Shown here one piece after another: positions 28,426-36,683 of a stretch of DNA of 64,000 bases. A model generated the notes under the pieces. That model saw nothing but the letters and a program-made list of their open reading frames with translations. It did not search any database and was not told where the DNA came from. The position numbers and the translations under genes were made by a program. Every line of letters begins with the position of its first letter. The stretch's first letter is position 1. This DNA is from Caviibacter sp963550915. GTDB taxonomy: Bacteria > Fusobacteriota > Fusobacteriia > Fusobacteriales > Leptotrichiaceae. The stretch spans positions 62,001 to 126,000 of the forward strand of contig CAUVEB010000003.1 of the NCBI GenBank assembly GCA_963550915.1, in the 5' to 3' direction.

Positions 28426-29603
28426 TACTGATTTTCTCCTTTATAAAGAGGTTCAACGTGTAGGTTTATTCTTTTAATTTGTGGATAAACTTTTTTCACT
28501 TGAATGCTTGCCTCTTCAGCTATTTGATGTGATTTTTCAACTGTAAGATTATCGTCCATTCTCACATCACCATATATGTATATATCTTTACCTGAACTTA
28601 TCATAAATAAGTCATGGATAAAATATATATTTTCATCTTTTATTAATATTTGTTTTACATTTTTAAGTAATTCTTTATCTTGATTTTCCATTAATATATT
28701 TGAATTTTCATAAACTATATCGACACCTTGATAGATAATATATAGTGTTATTGCAATACCAAGTAATACATCAAATATACTTGAAAAATACACTGTTAGA
28801 ATAATCCCTATAAGTACAGAAGTAGATATAAGGATATCTGCTAGATAATCTTTTAAAACTGATTTTAGAAGTATACTATCATACTTATTTGCAATATATG
28901 ATACATAAACATACTGTACTATTTTAAATATGATAAATAAAGTTGTAAATGTATATACTAAGTATGAATGTTCAATATGATTTTGATTAAAATATATTAA
29001 TTTTTTAATATTATTTAAAAGTATACCAAGTGTTGATAAAATTATTGAAAGCCCTATAAAAATACTAAATATTGACTCAATTTTACCATGTCCAAAAGGA
29101 TGTTCTTCATCTTCTGGTGTATTTGATATTTTAAGACCTACAACTACAAGAAGATTAGTTATACAGTCTGCACTAGAGTTAATACCGTCAGCTGTTATTG
29201 ATACAAGATTAAATATTAACCCTATTATTATCTTACCAAGTGCAAGAAATAGATTTACTAAAAAAGAAAATACGCTTGCATTGAATATAGCCTTTTTTTG
29301 TTTAATATTATCTTGTAAATTTTTAATAACAAGAACACCATCTTCAAGTTCAAAACCATGTTTTTTGAAAAAATTAAATGTTGAACTGTTGCAGTGAATA
29401 ACTCTTAATGTATCACCATAATTTAATGCATAATAATTTAATATATAGTTTATTAAATTTCTACCATAGCTAATATTTCTATATTCTTCAAAGATAAAAA
29501 TATTTGTTATAGTATCTTTTTCAAGATTTGCATATCCTATAAGGTCTTTTTCATAAATTTCAAAACGTATATTATCATCATTTTTAATAACTTTAAATTT
29601 CAT
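28425..29603 (-). CDS. CDF metal exporter with N-terminal GNAT domain
   Basis: 392 residues. Residues 1-95 look like a GNAT acyltransferase: FIFEEYRNISYGRNLINYIL is the acetyl-CoA loop region and SSTFNFFKKHGFE the motif B end. From about 105 on it is a cation diffusion facilitator with six membrane helices: TADGINSSADC (139-147, NxxxD site), EEHPFGHGKIES (166-177) and KDYLADIL (DxxxD, Asp252 and Asp256), then a cytoplasmic metal-binding tail. The ADGxN form is like Mn/Fe-type CDFs, so manganese or iron export is possible. AGGAGG precedes the ATG. It lies 17 bases after the SRP RNA and may be read from its promoter. Confidence 0.88.
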   Translation of the reverse strand: MKFKVIKNDDNIRFEIYEKDLIGYANLEKDTITNIFIFEEYRNISYGRNLINYILNYYALNYGDTLRVIHCNSSTFNFFKKHGFELEDGVLVIKNLQDNIKQKKAIFNASVFSFLVNLFLALGKIIIGLIFNLVSITADGINSSADCITNLLVVVGLKISNTPEDEEHPFGHGKIESIFSIFIGLSIILSTLGILLNNIKKLIYFNQNHIEHSYLVYTFTTLFIIFKIVQYVYVSYIANKYDSILLKSVLKDYLADILISTSVLIGIILTVYFSSIFDVLLGIAITLYIIYQGVDIVYENSNILMENQDKELLKNVKQILIKDENIYFIHDLFMISSGKDIYIYGDVRMDDNLTVEKSHQIAEEASIQVKKVYPQIKRINLHVEPLYKGENQ

Positions 29604-29620
29604 TTGTTCCTCCTAATATA

Positions 29621-29890
29621 AAAAGGTCATACATTAAAATCTTGAAAGAATTTTACCACCCGTTTTATATATATCAACTCAAATTTAGCTACCCCATAAA
29701 CCTAAAAATATAAACTTAATGCTGCTTTGTTCCCAACCTGACATGGTTCGCTTAATTTTTACAATACAAGACTAAATTCTCAACATCTCAATATATAGCG
29801 TAATACTAAAATTTTCCGCAAAATTAATAAAATTTCCACTAAAGCGGGTTGTGGATACAGGGCACCGCTAGCTCCCCAATTTGTATGACC
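29621..29890 (-). ncRNA. ffs: Signal recognition particle RNA (long form)
   Basis: The minus strand has the Alu-domain start GGGGAGCTAGCGGTGCCC with later CCGCTTTAG, and domain IV: CCATGTCAGG, a GGAA tetraloop closed by UUG/CAA, then AAGCAGCATTAAG, followed by GGGGTAGC. Ends are set by a perfect 9-bp closing helix, GGTCATACA (29890-29882) with TGTATGACC (29633-29625), then TTTTT. The length of about 270 bases equals Bacillus scRNA rather than the short E. coli 4.5S RNA. It scaffolds Ffh for membrane targeting. Confidence 0.93.
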
Positions 29891-29896
29891 TAATAT

Positions 29897-29925
29897 ATAT
29901 TATCACTTTTTCATTAAAATATCAA
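29897..29925 (-). promoter_or_regulatory. ffs promoter
   Basis: On the minus strand TTGATA, 17-base spacer, TAATAT with TGA before it. Initiation about 7 bases downstream matches the 5' end of the SRP RNA closing helix at 29890. Confidence 0.8.
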
Positions 29926-29934
29926 TGTAAAAAA

Positions 29935-29958
29935 ATAGTATGTTATACAACATACTAT
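29935..29958 (-). terminator. Terminator of the lipoprotein gene
   Basis: A perfect 10-bp stem, ATAGTATGTT with AACATACTAT, loop of 4, begins directly after the stop codon and is followed on the minus strand by six T. Confidence 0.85.
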
Positions 29959-30348
29959 CTATTTCATTTCAAGTTCAGTTAAATAATTACCATTTGCTTC
30001 TAAGTCATACATTGCACCAGTTGCACCGTCAACTATATATCCCCAGAAACCTGGTAAGAAGAAGTTACCTACTGCAAAAGCTCCTATATTAACTTTTGGA
30101 TTTACGTTTACAGTTTCACTAGTTGTTTTAATTTTGTAATAAGCTCCAGTAAAAGCTTTAGAACTTTTTGCTAATTGAGCTTCAACTGTTCCTCTACCAG
30201 AAGCAACAATAATACCATTTTCATTTATAATTTGAATTTGTTTATTACTTTTTGAAGTAACTTTAATTTTTTGTGAAGTCCCGTTTACAACAGTAGCACA
30301 ACTTGTAAGCATAATTGCAGAAATAGCAATAAAAAATATTTTTTTCAT
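29959..30348 (-). CDS. Small lipoprotein of unknown function
   Basis: 129 residues with a lipoprotein signal: MKKIFFIAISAIMLTSC gives the lipobox LTSC with Cys17. The mature start CATVVNGTSQKIKV and the glycine-rich hydrophobic stretch FLPGFWGYIVDGATGAMYDL recur in small envelope lipoproteins whose role I do not know. AAAGGAGAG precedes the ATG. It is a single-gene unit with its own promoter and terminator, divergent from the KilA-N gene. Confidence 0.8.
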   Translation of the reverse strand: MKKIFFIAISAIMLTSCATVVNGTSQKIKVTSKSNKQIQIINENGIIVASGRGTVEAQLAKSSKAFTGAYYKIKTTSETVNVNPKVNIGAFAVGNFFLPGFWGYIVDGATGAMYDLEANGNYLTELEMK

Positions 30349-30377
30349 ATTACTCTCCTTTCAGTTATATATATATC

Positions 30378-30406
30378 ATTGTAATACAAAAAGATATAAA
30401 AGTAAA
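30378..30406 (-). promoter_or_regulatory. Promoter of the lipoprotein gene
   Basis: On the minus strand TTTACT, 17-base spacer, TACAAT, about 30 bases before the start codon. Confidence 0.5.
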
Positions 30407-30422
30407 TATGAAAACTTTTTAT

Positions 30423-30430
30423 GGTATAAT
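30423..30430 (+). promoter_or_regulatory. Extended -10 promoter of the KilA-N gene
   Basis: TGGTATAAT about 75 bases before the start (TGG at 30422-30424, TATAAT at 30425-30430); no good -35. Confidence 0.5.
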
Positions 30431-30503
30431 ATATGATATAAATATGTAATCATTGATAAATAAAAACTATAATCAGTACATCAGAAATAGGAGGTATTTA
30501 TAT

Positions 30504-31355
30504 ATGTCAAAGCTTAAAAAAGACACAATTGAAGCAAAAGGATTTTCGATTCAAATTTACACTGAAGACTTTAAAAATGATTATATAAGTCTTACAGATA
30601 TTGCACGATTTAAGAATATTAACGAACCTAAAGATGTAGTAAAAAACTGGCTCAGAGTAAGAGATACTATAGAATTCTTGGGTTTATGGGAAACTATTAA
30701 TAATCCAAATTTTAAAGGGGTCGAATTCGACTCCTTTAGAAAAGAAACTGGAACAAACGCTTTCACTTTATCTCCTCAAAGGTGGGTTGAAAAAACAAAT
30801 GCAATAGGGATTATTTCTAAATCAGGAAAAGGTGGAGGGACTTATGCACATCCTGATATTGCTATGGAATTTGCATCGTGGATTTCAGCTGAATTCAAGT
30901 TATATTTAATTCAAGATTATAAGAGGCTTAAATCAGATGAAAATTCTAAATTATCTCTTAGTTGGAACTTAAATAGAGAAATATCTAAAATTAACTATAA
31001 AATACATACTGATGCAATTAAGGAATATCTACTATCTGATTTAACAAACGAACAATTATTATATAAGTACGCAAGTGAAGCAGATATGCTTAATGTTGCC
31101 TTGTTTAATAAGAGATCTAGGCAGTGGCGTGATGAAAATCCAAAACTAAAAGGTAATATGTGTGATTATGCAAGTATTAATGAATTATTAATTCTTGCAA
31201 ATATGGAAAGCTACAACGCTGTCCTTATAACTAAAGGAATTGAACAAAAAGAAAGAATGATAGAGCTTAGAAAATTAGCTAGAACACAACTTTTATCACT
31301 AGAAAAACTAAATTTTGTAGGTCTTAAAAGTTTAGAAGATAAATCTAAAAAATAG
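30504..31355 (+). CDS. KilA-N domain protein
   Basis: 283 residues from ATG at 30504, with AGGAGG upstream. The KilA-N DNA-binding domain covers about residues 28-135: ISLTDIARF, a lone tryptophan-rich middle (NWLRVRDTIEFLGLWE), then NAIGIISKSGKGGGTYAHPDIAMEFASWIS split over its usual block and YLIQDYKRLK. The rest (IASxxELLILANM-type segment) is a second conserved part of these proteins. KilA-N is mostly a phage and mobile-element module, yet no phage genes are near. Role unknown; a transcription regulator or a remnant of a mobile element are both possible. Confidence 0.88.
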   Translation: MSKLKKDTIEAKGFSIQIYTEDFKNDYISLTDIARFKNINEPKDVVKNWLRVRDTIEFLGLWETINNPNFKGVEFDSFRKETGTNAFTLSPQRWVEKTNAIGIISKSGKGGGTYAHPDIAMEFASWISAEFKLYLIQDYKRLKSDENSKLSLSWNLNREISKINYKIHTDAIKEYLLSDLTNEQLLYKYASEADMLNVALFNKRSRQWRDENPKLKGNMCDYASINELLILANMESYNAVLITKGIEQKERMIELRKLARTQLLSLEKLNFVGLKSLEDKSKK

Positions 31356-31379
31356 TAAAAGATGTATATGAATTGTTTT

Positions 31380-31408
31380 TTGTTTTTAAATCATTTATGT
31401 TGTATAAT
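31380..31408 (+). promoter_or_regulatory. pepD promoter
   Basis: TTGTTT, 17-base spacer, TATAAT, about 50 bases before the pepD start. Confidence 0.7.
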
Positions 31409-31456
31409 ATACTATATCATATGAATGCTTAAAAAGCGTTGGAAAAGGAGTTTATT

Positions 31457-32911
31457 ATGGAATTAGAAAAAATATATCCAGAAAGAGTTTTTCATTATTT
31501 TTGTGAAATTTCAAAAATACCTAGAGGTTCAGGTAATGAAAAAGCAATAAGCGATTATCTAGTAAAGTTTGCAAAAGATCACAATCTTTATGTGTATCAA
31601 GATGAAAAGTATAATATCTTGATAAGAAAAGATGCTACAAAAGGGTATGAAAAATATAAGCCAATTGCTCTTCAAGGTCATATGGATATGGTTTGTGAAA
31701 AAAACAAAGATGTTGAATTTGATTTTGAAAAAGACCCTATAAAAATAGTTGTAAAAGACGGTTTTTTATATGGTGATGGAACAACACTTGGTGCTGATAA
31801 TGGTATATGTGTTGGTATGGTGCTTTCTATATTAGAATCAAACGAAATAAAACACCCTAAGCTTGAAATACTTCTTACAACAGATGAAGAAGTTGGTATG
31901 TCAGGTGCTATATTCTTTGATGTTTCAAAACTAGAATCAGATATGATAGTTAATATAGATAGTGAACAATATGGAACTATTTGTGTAAGTAGTGCAGGTT
32001 GTGCTAGAGTTAGAACTTTTATTGATTTTGAAATGGAAGAAATATCAAGAAAAGAAAACATTTATTCACTTGAAGTTAAAGGACTAAGTGGAGGACATAG
32101 CGGTGCTGACATAAACGAAAATAAAGCAAATGCTAACAAAATATTAAATGAAATAATAAGAAGATTAATGGTAACAAAAGATGTAAATATCATTGATTTT
32201 AAAGGTGGAAATAAGAATAATACAATTCCAAGAGAAGCTTTAGCACATATAGTATGTGATGCTGATTATGATACAGTAAATAGTATAGTACAAATGGCAA
32301 TGGATTCACTTAGTTATGAATATAAAGAAAGTGAAAGTACAATGCAAATTATTGTAAATAAGGTAGAATATGAAGGTCAAAAACAAATGACTACAAGCTC
32401 AACATATAAGTTTGTAAGATATATACAAGGATATTTAACAGGAGTAATTAAAAAGAGCCAAGATATAGAAGGTCTTATACAAACATCCTTAAATCTAGGT
32501 GTAGTAGACTTAGAAAATGGACATCTTGTTATAAACACTCTTGTTAGAAGTGCTGTACTTAAAGAACAAAATGATTTATGTGATTATGTAGTAGAGTATG
32601 GAAATAAATATGGTGGAAATAGTATAATAGATGATACAGCAAATCCATGGGAATATAAAAAAGATTCAAAGATTAGAGATTATTTTGCAAAAATTTTTAA
32701 AGAACAAACAGGAGAATATCCAAAAATAGAAGCAATACACGCAGGACTTGAATGTGGAATTTTTTATGAAAGTAACGATAAATTAGATATAATTTCAATA
32801 GGACCAGATATTAAAAATCCACACACACCTGATGAAAGAATGAGTATAAGTGCAGTTGCTCAAACTTGGGAATTCTTATTAAAAGTATTAGAGGAGTACG
32901 ACATTGTTTAA
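31457..32911 (+). CDS. pepD: Aminoacyl-histidine dipeptidase (M20)
   Basis: Cytosolic metallodipeptidase of the PepD type, 484 residues from ATG at 31457 (AAGGAG upstream; a TTG at 31439 lies within the leader). Metal-binding parts: LQGHMDMV near residue 77, GDGTTLGADNGI near residue 112, TTDEEVGMSGA near residue 145 and HAGLECG near residue 430. FCEISKIPRGSGNEK is the family N-terminus. Peptide use fits an amino-acid fermenter. Its last 8 bases overlap the RNase M5-NadR gene, so the two are translationally coupled. Confidence 0.93.
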   Translation: MELEKIYPERVFHYFCEISKIPRGSGNEKAISDYLVKFAKDHNLYVYQDEKYNILIRKDATKGYEKYKPIALQGHMDMVCEKNKDVEFDFEKDPIKIVVKDGFLYGDGTTLGADNGICVGMVLSILESNEIKHPKLEILLTTDEEVGMSGAIFFDVSKLESDMIVNIDSEQYGTICVSSAGCARVRTFIDFEMEEISRKENIYSLEVKGLSGGHSGADINENKANANKILNEIIRRLMVTKDVNIIDFKGGNKNNTIPREALAHIVCDADYDTVNSIVQMAMDSLSYEYKESESTMQIIVNKVEYEGQKQMTTSSTYKFVRYIQGYLTGVIKKSQDIEGLIQTSLNLGVVDLENGHLVINTLVRSAVLKEQNDLCDYVVEYGNKYGGNSIIDDTANPWEYKKDSKIRDYFAKIFKEQTGEYPKIEAIHAGLECGIFYESNDKLDIISIGPDIKNPHTPDERMSISAVAQTWEFLLKVLEEYDIV

Positions 32912-33974
32912 CATAGACGGAATTATAGTAGTTGAAGGTAAAGATGATAAAACAGCACTTAGCCGTGTAATATCATCGCCAATTGAAATACTAAATGGAA
33001 TGACAGGTTTAAATCAAAAGAAAATAGATTATCTAAAAGATTTAAGTAAGACAAACAAGATATATCTACTTACAGATCCAGATTTTTCAGGAGAAAAAAT
33101 TAGAGATAAAATAAATAAAAATATCCCTGATATTATAAACTTATTTGCTCCTAGAAGTATTTGTACAAAAGGCGATGATGTAGGAATAGAAAATTTACAA
33201 GATGACGATATAATAGAAATTTTTAAAAATATTAGAAGTACTAGAAAAGAAAAATCAATATTTAGTACACAAGATTTAATTGATAATGGTCTAATGTTAT
33301 TTGAAAATTCAACTCTAAAAAGAGAAGTTTTAGGAGATGTATTATCAATTGGCTATTCAAACGCTAAGCAACTACTAAAAAGGCTTAATACCTTTAATAT
33401 ATCAAGAGAAGAATTTGATGAAGCTATGAAAATTGTAAATAGAATGTATGATAAAAAAGACAAAAATGCAGTTATTTTTGGTAAATTTTATCCGGTACAT
33501 AAAGGTCATCTAGCATTTATAAAATACGTTAGTAGATATTGTAATAATCTATATGTATATGTATGTGAAGATACTAAAAGGGATATAACTTTATTTGATA
33601 ATTCTAATCTTAGTAAAAAAATGAATATAATTGATAGAAAAAATTTCATTGAAAAAGAAATAAAAGGGTATAAGAATATAATAGTAAAAACACTAAATGA
33701 AGATGGCATAACATCTTATCCTAATGGCTGGGAACAGTGGAGTGACAGAGTAAAAATAACTCTTGAAAAAGATAATGTTAAAGTAGACTGTATATTTACA
33801 AATGAAATACAGGATATAGAAAATTATGAAAAATACTTCTTACTACCTGCACATTTAATAGATCCAAAAAGATTAGGATACAATATATCATCTACTAAGA
33901 TAAGAGAAAATCCTAGTAAGTATATAGAGTTTATACCAAATAGTGTTAAAACGTTTTTAGAATTAAAAGATTAA
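32904..33974 (+). CDS. RNase M5 fused to NadR-type NMN adenylyltransferase
   Basis: 356 residues in two parts. Residues 1-183 match a whole RNase M5: TOPRIM start IIVVEGKDDKTA (Glu11), LLTDPDFSGEKIR (Asp58-Asp60) and the family tail LGDVLSIGYSNAKQLLKRL; this enzyme matures 5S rRNA. Residues 188-356 match the NMN adenylyltransferase domain of NadR: IFGKFYPVHKGH (191-202), EDGITSYPNGWEQWS, and ISSTKIRENPSKY (328-340, ISSTxxR nucleotide motif); it makes NAD from NMN. NadR's kinase domain is absent. The TTG start has GAGGAG 7 bases upstream. No frameshift or stop separates the parts. A terminator follows. Confidence 0.9.
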   Translation: MFNIDGIIVVEGKDDKTALSRVISSPIEILNGMTGLNQKKIDYLKDLSKTNKIYLLTDPDFSGEKIRDKINKNIPDIINLFAPRSICTKGDDVGIENLQDDDIIEIFKNIRSTRKEKSIFSTQDLIDNGLMLFENSTLKREVLGDVLSIGYSNAKQLLKRLNTFNISREEFDEAMKIVNRMYDKKDKNAVIFGKFYPVHKGHLAFIKYVSRYCNNLYVYVCEDTKRDITLFDNSNLSKKMNIIDRKNFIEKEIKGYKNIIVKTLNEDGITSYPNGWEQWSDRVKITLEKDNVKVDCIFTNEIQDIENYEKYFLLPAHLIDPKRLGYNISSTKIRENPSKYIEFIPNSVKTFLELKD

Positions 33975-33981
33975 AATATAT

Positions 33982-34006
33982 AGGCGACATATTGTCGCCT
34001 TTTATT
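33982..34006 (+). terminator. Terminator after the RNase M5-NadR gene
   Basis: AGGCGACA / TGTCGCCT, loop TAT, followed by TTTATT. Confidence 0.85.
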
Positions 34007-34110
34007 AATTAAAAAGTTTGTTATTCAAAATAAATTTATATATTTTATTTACAATTGATTAGTTTTTTGATAAAATTAAAATATAAAATATAGTTTGGAG
34101 GTCAAAATAA

Positions 34111-35121
34111 ATGAAAAAAATATTTTTGATGTTAGTAGTAACTTTTGCAAACATTTTATTTGCAGATGGAGTAGTAAATATTTATACGTCAAGACATTAT
34201 GATGTAGATAAAAAAATATATGAAGAATTTGAAAAGCAAACAGGTATAAAAGTAAATGCTGTACAAAATAATGATGTAAATGTTTTAATAAAGAAAATGG
34301 AACTTGAAGGTAAAAATACTGATGCTGATGTATTTTTAACAGTAGGTGTTGGTGACTTATATAGAGCTAAAAAATTAGGATTATTACAAGCAGTTAAAAG
34401 TAGAGTAATAGAAAAAAACGTTCCAAAATGGTTTAGAGATAAAAATAATAATTGGATAGGTATAAGTTATAGAGCACGTATATTTGTATATAATCCTGAA
34501 AAAATAAGTGCAAATATGCTTTCAACATATGAAGATTTAGCAAATCCAAAATGGCAAGGTAAGATTTTAACAAGAAGTTCAAGTAGCTCATACAATCAAC
34601 ATTTAATAGCTTTTATGAATGCAAAAAATGGTGAAAAGAATACTATTATGTGGGCTAAAGGACTTGCATCAAATTTTGCAAGAGACCCTAAAGGTAATGA
34701 TAGAGATCAAGCAAAAGAAGTATTTAAAGGTACAGGAGATGTAGCGATAATGAATAGCTACTACATGGGTAGAATGTCAGTATCAAAAGATCCTTTTGAA
34801 AATGAAGTAGCTTCAAAATTAAAAATATTCTTCCCTAATCAAAAAGATGGTGGAACGCATATTAACTTATCAGGTGCAGGACTTACAAAACATGCTAAAA
34901 ACAAAGCAAATGCAATTAAATTTATTGAATTTTTAACTGAAAAATACGCACAAAAAGTTATATCACATGAAAATTTTGAATATCCAACAAATCCTAAGGC
35001 TGAAATAAGCCCAGTAGTTAAGTCTTGGGGAACATTTAAAACATCAAAAATTGACTTTGATTTAATAGGAGAAAAATTATCAAAATCAACATCAATTGCA
35101 AATGAGGCAAATTGGAAATAA
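34111..35121 (+). CDS. Ferric-iron ABC transporter, substrate-binding protein
   Basis: 336 residues with a signal peptide (MKKIFLMLVVTFANILFA). VVNIYTSRHYDVDKKIYEEF is the start of the FutA/FbpA/HitA family, and the double tyrosine in NSYYMGRM (about residue 215) is the Fe(III)-ligand pair of that group. It captures ferric iron in the periplasm for the permease and ATPase downstream. GGAGG lies before the ATG. The A+T-rich 110-base leader shows no clear Fur box or consensus promoter. Confidence 0.9.
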   Translation: MKKIFLMLVVTFANILFADGVVNIYTSRHYDVDKKIYEEFEKQTGIKVNAVQNNDVNVLIKKMELEGKNTDADVFLTVGVGDLYRAKKLGLLQAVKSRVIEKNVPKWFRDKNNNWIGISYRARIFVYNPEKISANMLSTYEDLANPKWQGKILTRSSSSSYNQHLIAFMNAKNGEKNTIMWAKGLASNFARDPKGNDRDQAKEVFKGTGDVAIMNSYYMGRMSVSKDPFENEVASKLKIFFPNQKDGGTHINLSGAGLTKHAKNKANAIKFIEFLTEKYAQKVISHENFEYPTNPKAEISPVVKSWGTFKTSKIDFDLIGEKLSKSTSIANEANWK

Positions 35122-36683
35122 TTAAGAAAAAATGGGAATTGTTATCATATATATTGTTGGGTTTAGTTATAAGCCCAATAATATATATTTTTTTAAATGT
35201 TGCAAATAAAAATTCTATATATAGTACAGAAATATTTAAATACTTATTAAAAGACTATGTTATAAATACAATTTTAATTTTAATACCAACAGTAATTATT
35301 GCTACATTTTTAGGCGTTATATTATCGTATTTTGAGACCTTTTATGAATATAGATTTAGAAAGTTTTTTAAGTATGCAAATGTAATGGTGTTTGCAATTC
35401 CTAGCTATATTTTAGCATATATGTATACAGATATATTTACTGGGACTTTTTATAAATTGTTTAAAATAAATATTGATATTGCGAATAAAAAAGGAGCAAT
35501 AATTATACTCTCGCTTTCATTTTATCCGTATGTTTATCTAATTTGTAATTCATATATGAAAAAAATATCGATGAATATAGTTAATAGTTCAAAAATTTTA
35601 GGTAAAAGTAATATAAAAACTTTTTTTAAGATAATATTACCACTATCAAGACCTGCAATTATTGCAGGAATGTCTCTTGTTATAATGGAGACTTTAAACG
35701 CATATGGAGTTCCAAGTTATTTTGGTATAAGTGTTTTTTCAACAGGCATACATAGTGCTTGGGTAAATTCATATGATTTAGATGGGGCTATAAAATTATC
35801 TGCAATATTAGTAATATTTGTGCTTATAATCCTATTTTTAGAAAGATATTTTAGAAAATCAAAAAACTATACTATAAATAGTAAAACACAGGAAATAAAA
35901 AGAGAAAAATTATCAGGAATTAAAGAAATTTTACTTCTATCTTTTCTTGTATTACTTTTTAGTGTGTCATTTTTAATACCTGTGCTATATATATTAAGAC
36001 TATTTATTTTATCTATTCCTTATATAGACTTAGTTATGCTTTTTGATTTAACTAAAAATACTATATACGTATTAATGATTTCATCTATTTTTATTATAAT
36101 ACTTGCCTTATTTTTAACAAATGTAGTAAGACTTAAAAAGAATAAGTATAGATGGATAATAAGCAATATTAGTTCTATAGGATATTCAATACCAGGTTCT
36201 GTAATAGCAATTGGATTTTTATCAATATTTATATCAATCGATAATTTTTTAATATCGCATAATATAACTAAAAATCTACTTCTTATTAAATCACCAATTG
36301 TTGTTGTTCTTGCTTATACAACAAGATTTTTATCACTTGCATATAATGGTATTGAGGCTAGTATAAATAAGATAGGTAATAATTATCATAAAGCTTCAAG
36401 AGTTTTAGGGGAATCAGCATTATTCACATTTTTTAAAATAGATTTAATAATGTTATCAAGTGGTGTTTTTTCAGCCTTTTTATTAGTTGCAATAGAAATA
36501 ATGAAAGAACTTCCTCTTACATCTTTATTATTAGTAAAAAATACCTTAGCTATACAAATAAAAAATTATGCATCAGATGAAGAAATGGTTCTAACTGCTC
36601 CATTATCACTTATGTTAATATTTATTTGTTTTGTATTACTTATGGTATATAATATAGTAGAGAATAGGAGAGAGCATAGATGA
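35112..36683 (+). CDS. Ferric-iron ABC transporter, permease
   Basis: 523 residues with two fused permease modules of about six helices each, the FbpB/HitB layout. EAA-type loops occur in both halves (LGKSNIKTFFKIILPLSRPAI and ASRVLGESALFTFFKIDL with the usual G and P/L spacing). TTG at 35112 overlaps the substrate-binding gene by 10 bases; GAGG is only four bases upstream, so the exact start is uncertain. Confidence 0.9.
   Translation: MEIIKKKWELLSYILLGLVISPIIYIFLNVANKNSIYSTEIFKYLLKDYVINTILILIPTVIIATFLGVILSYFETFYEYRFRKFFKYANVMVFAIPSYILAYMYTDIFTGTFYKLFKINIDIANKKGAIIILSLSFYPYVYLICNSYMKKISMNIVNSSKILGKSNIKTFFKIILPLSRPAIIAGMSLVIMETLNAYGVPSYFGISVFSTGIHSAWVNSYDLDGAIKLSAILVIFVLIILFLERYFRKSKNYTINSKTQEIKREKLSGIKEILLLSFLVLLFSVSFLIPVLYILRLFILSIPYIDLVMLFDLTKNTIYVLMISSIFIIILALFLTNVVRLKKNKYRWIISNISSIGYSIPGSVIAIGFLSIFISIDNFLISHNITKNLLLIKSPIVVVLAYTTRFLSLAYNGIEASINKIGNNYHKASRVLGESALFTFFKIDLIMLSSGVFSAFLLVAIEIMKELPLTSLLLVKNTLAIQIKNYASDEEMVLTAPLSLMLIFICFVLLMVYNIVENRREHR

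Noticed and set aside
29621..29890. tmRNA or 6S RNA in the 355-base gap
   Set aside because: Domain IV with the GGAA loop and the Alu-domain start identify SRP RNA; no tRNA-like ends or tag reading frame.
31678..32061. 127-codon minus-strand frame inside pepD
   Set aside because: It shadows the conserved metal-binding part of PepD and resembles no protein.
34006..34110. Fur box before the iron ABC operon
   Set aside because: Only loose A/T inverted repeats are present; no 7-1-7 or GATAAT-type repeat good enough to call.
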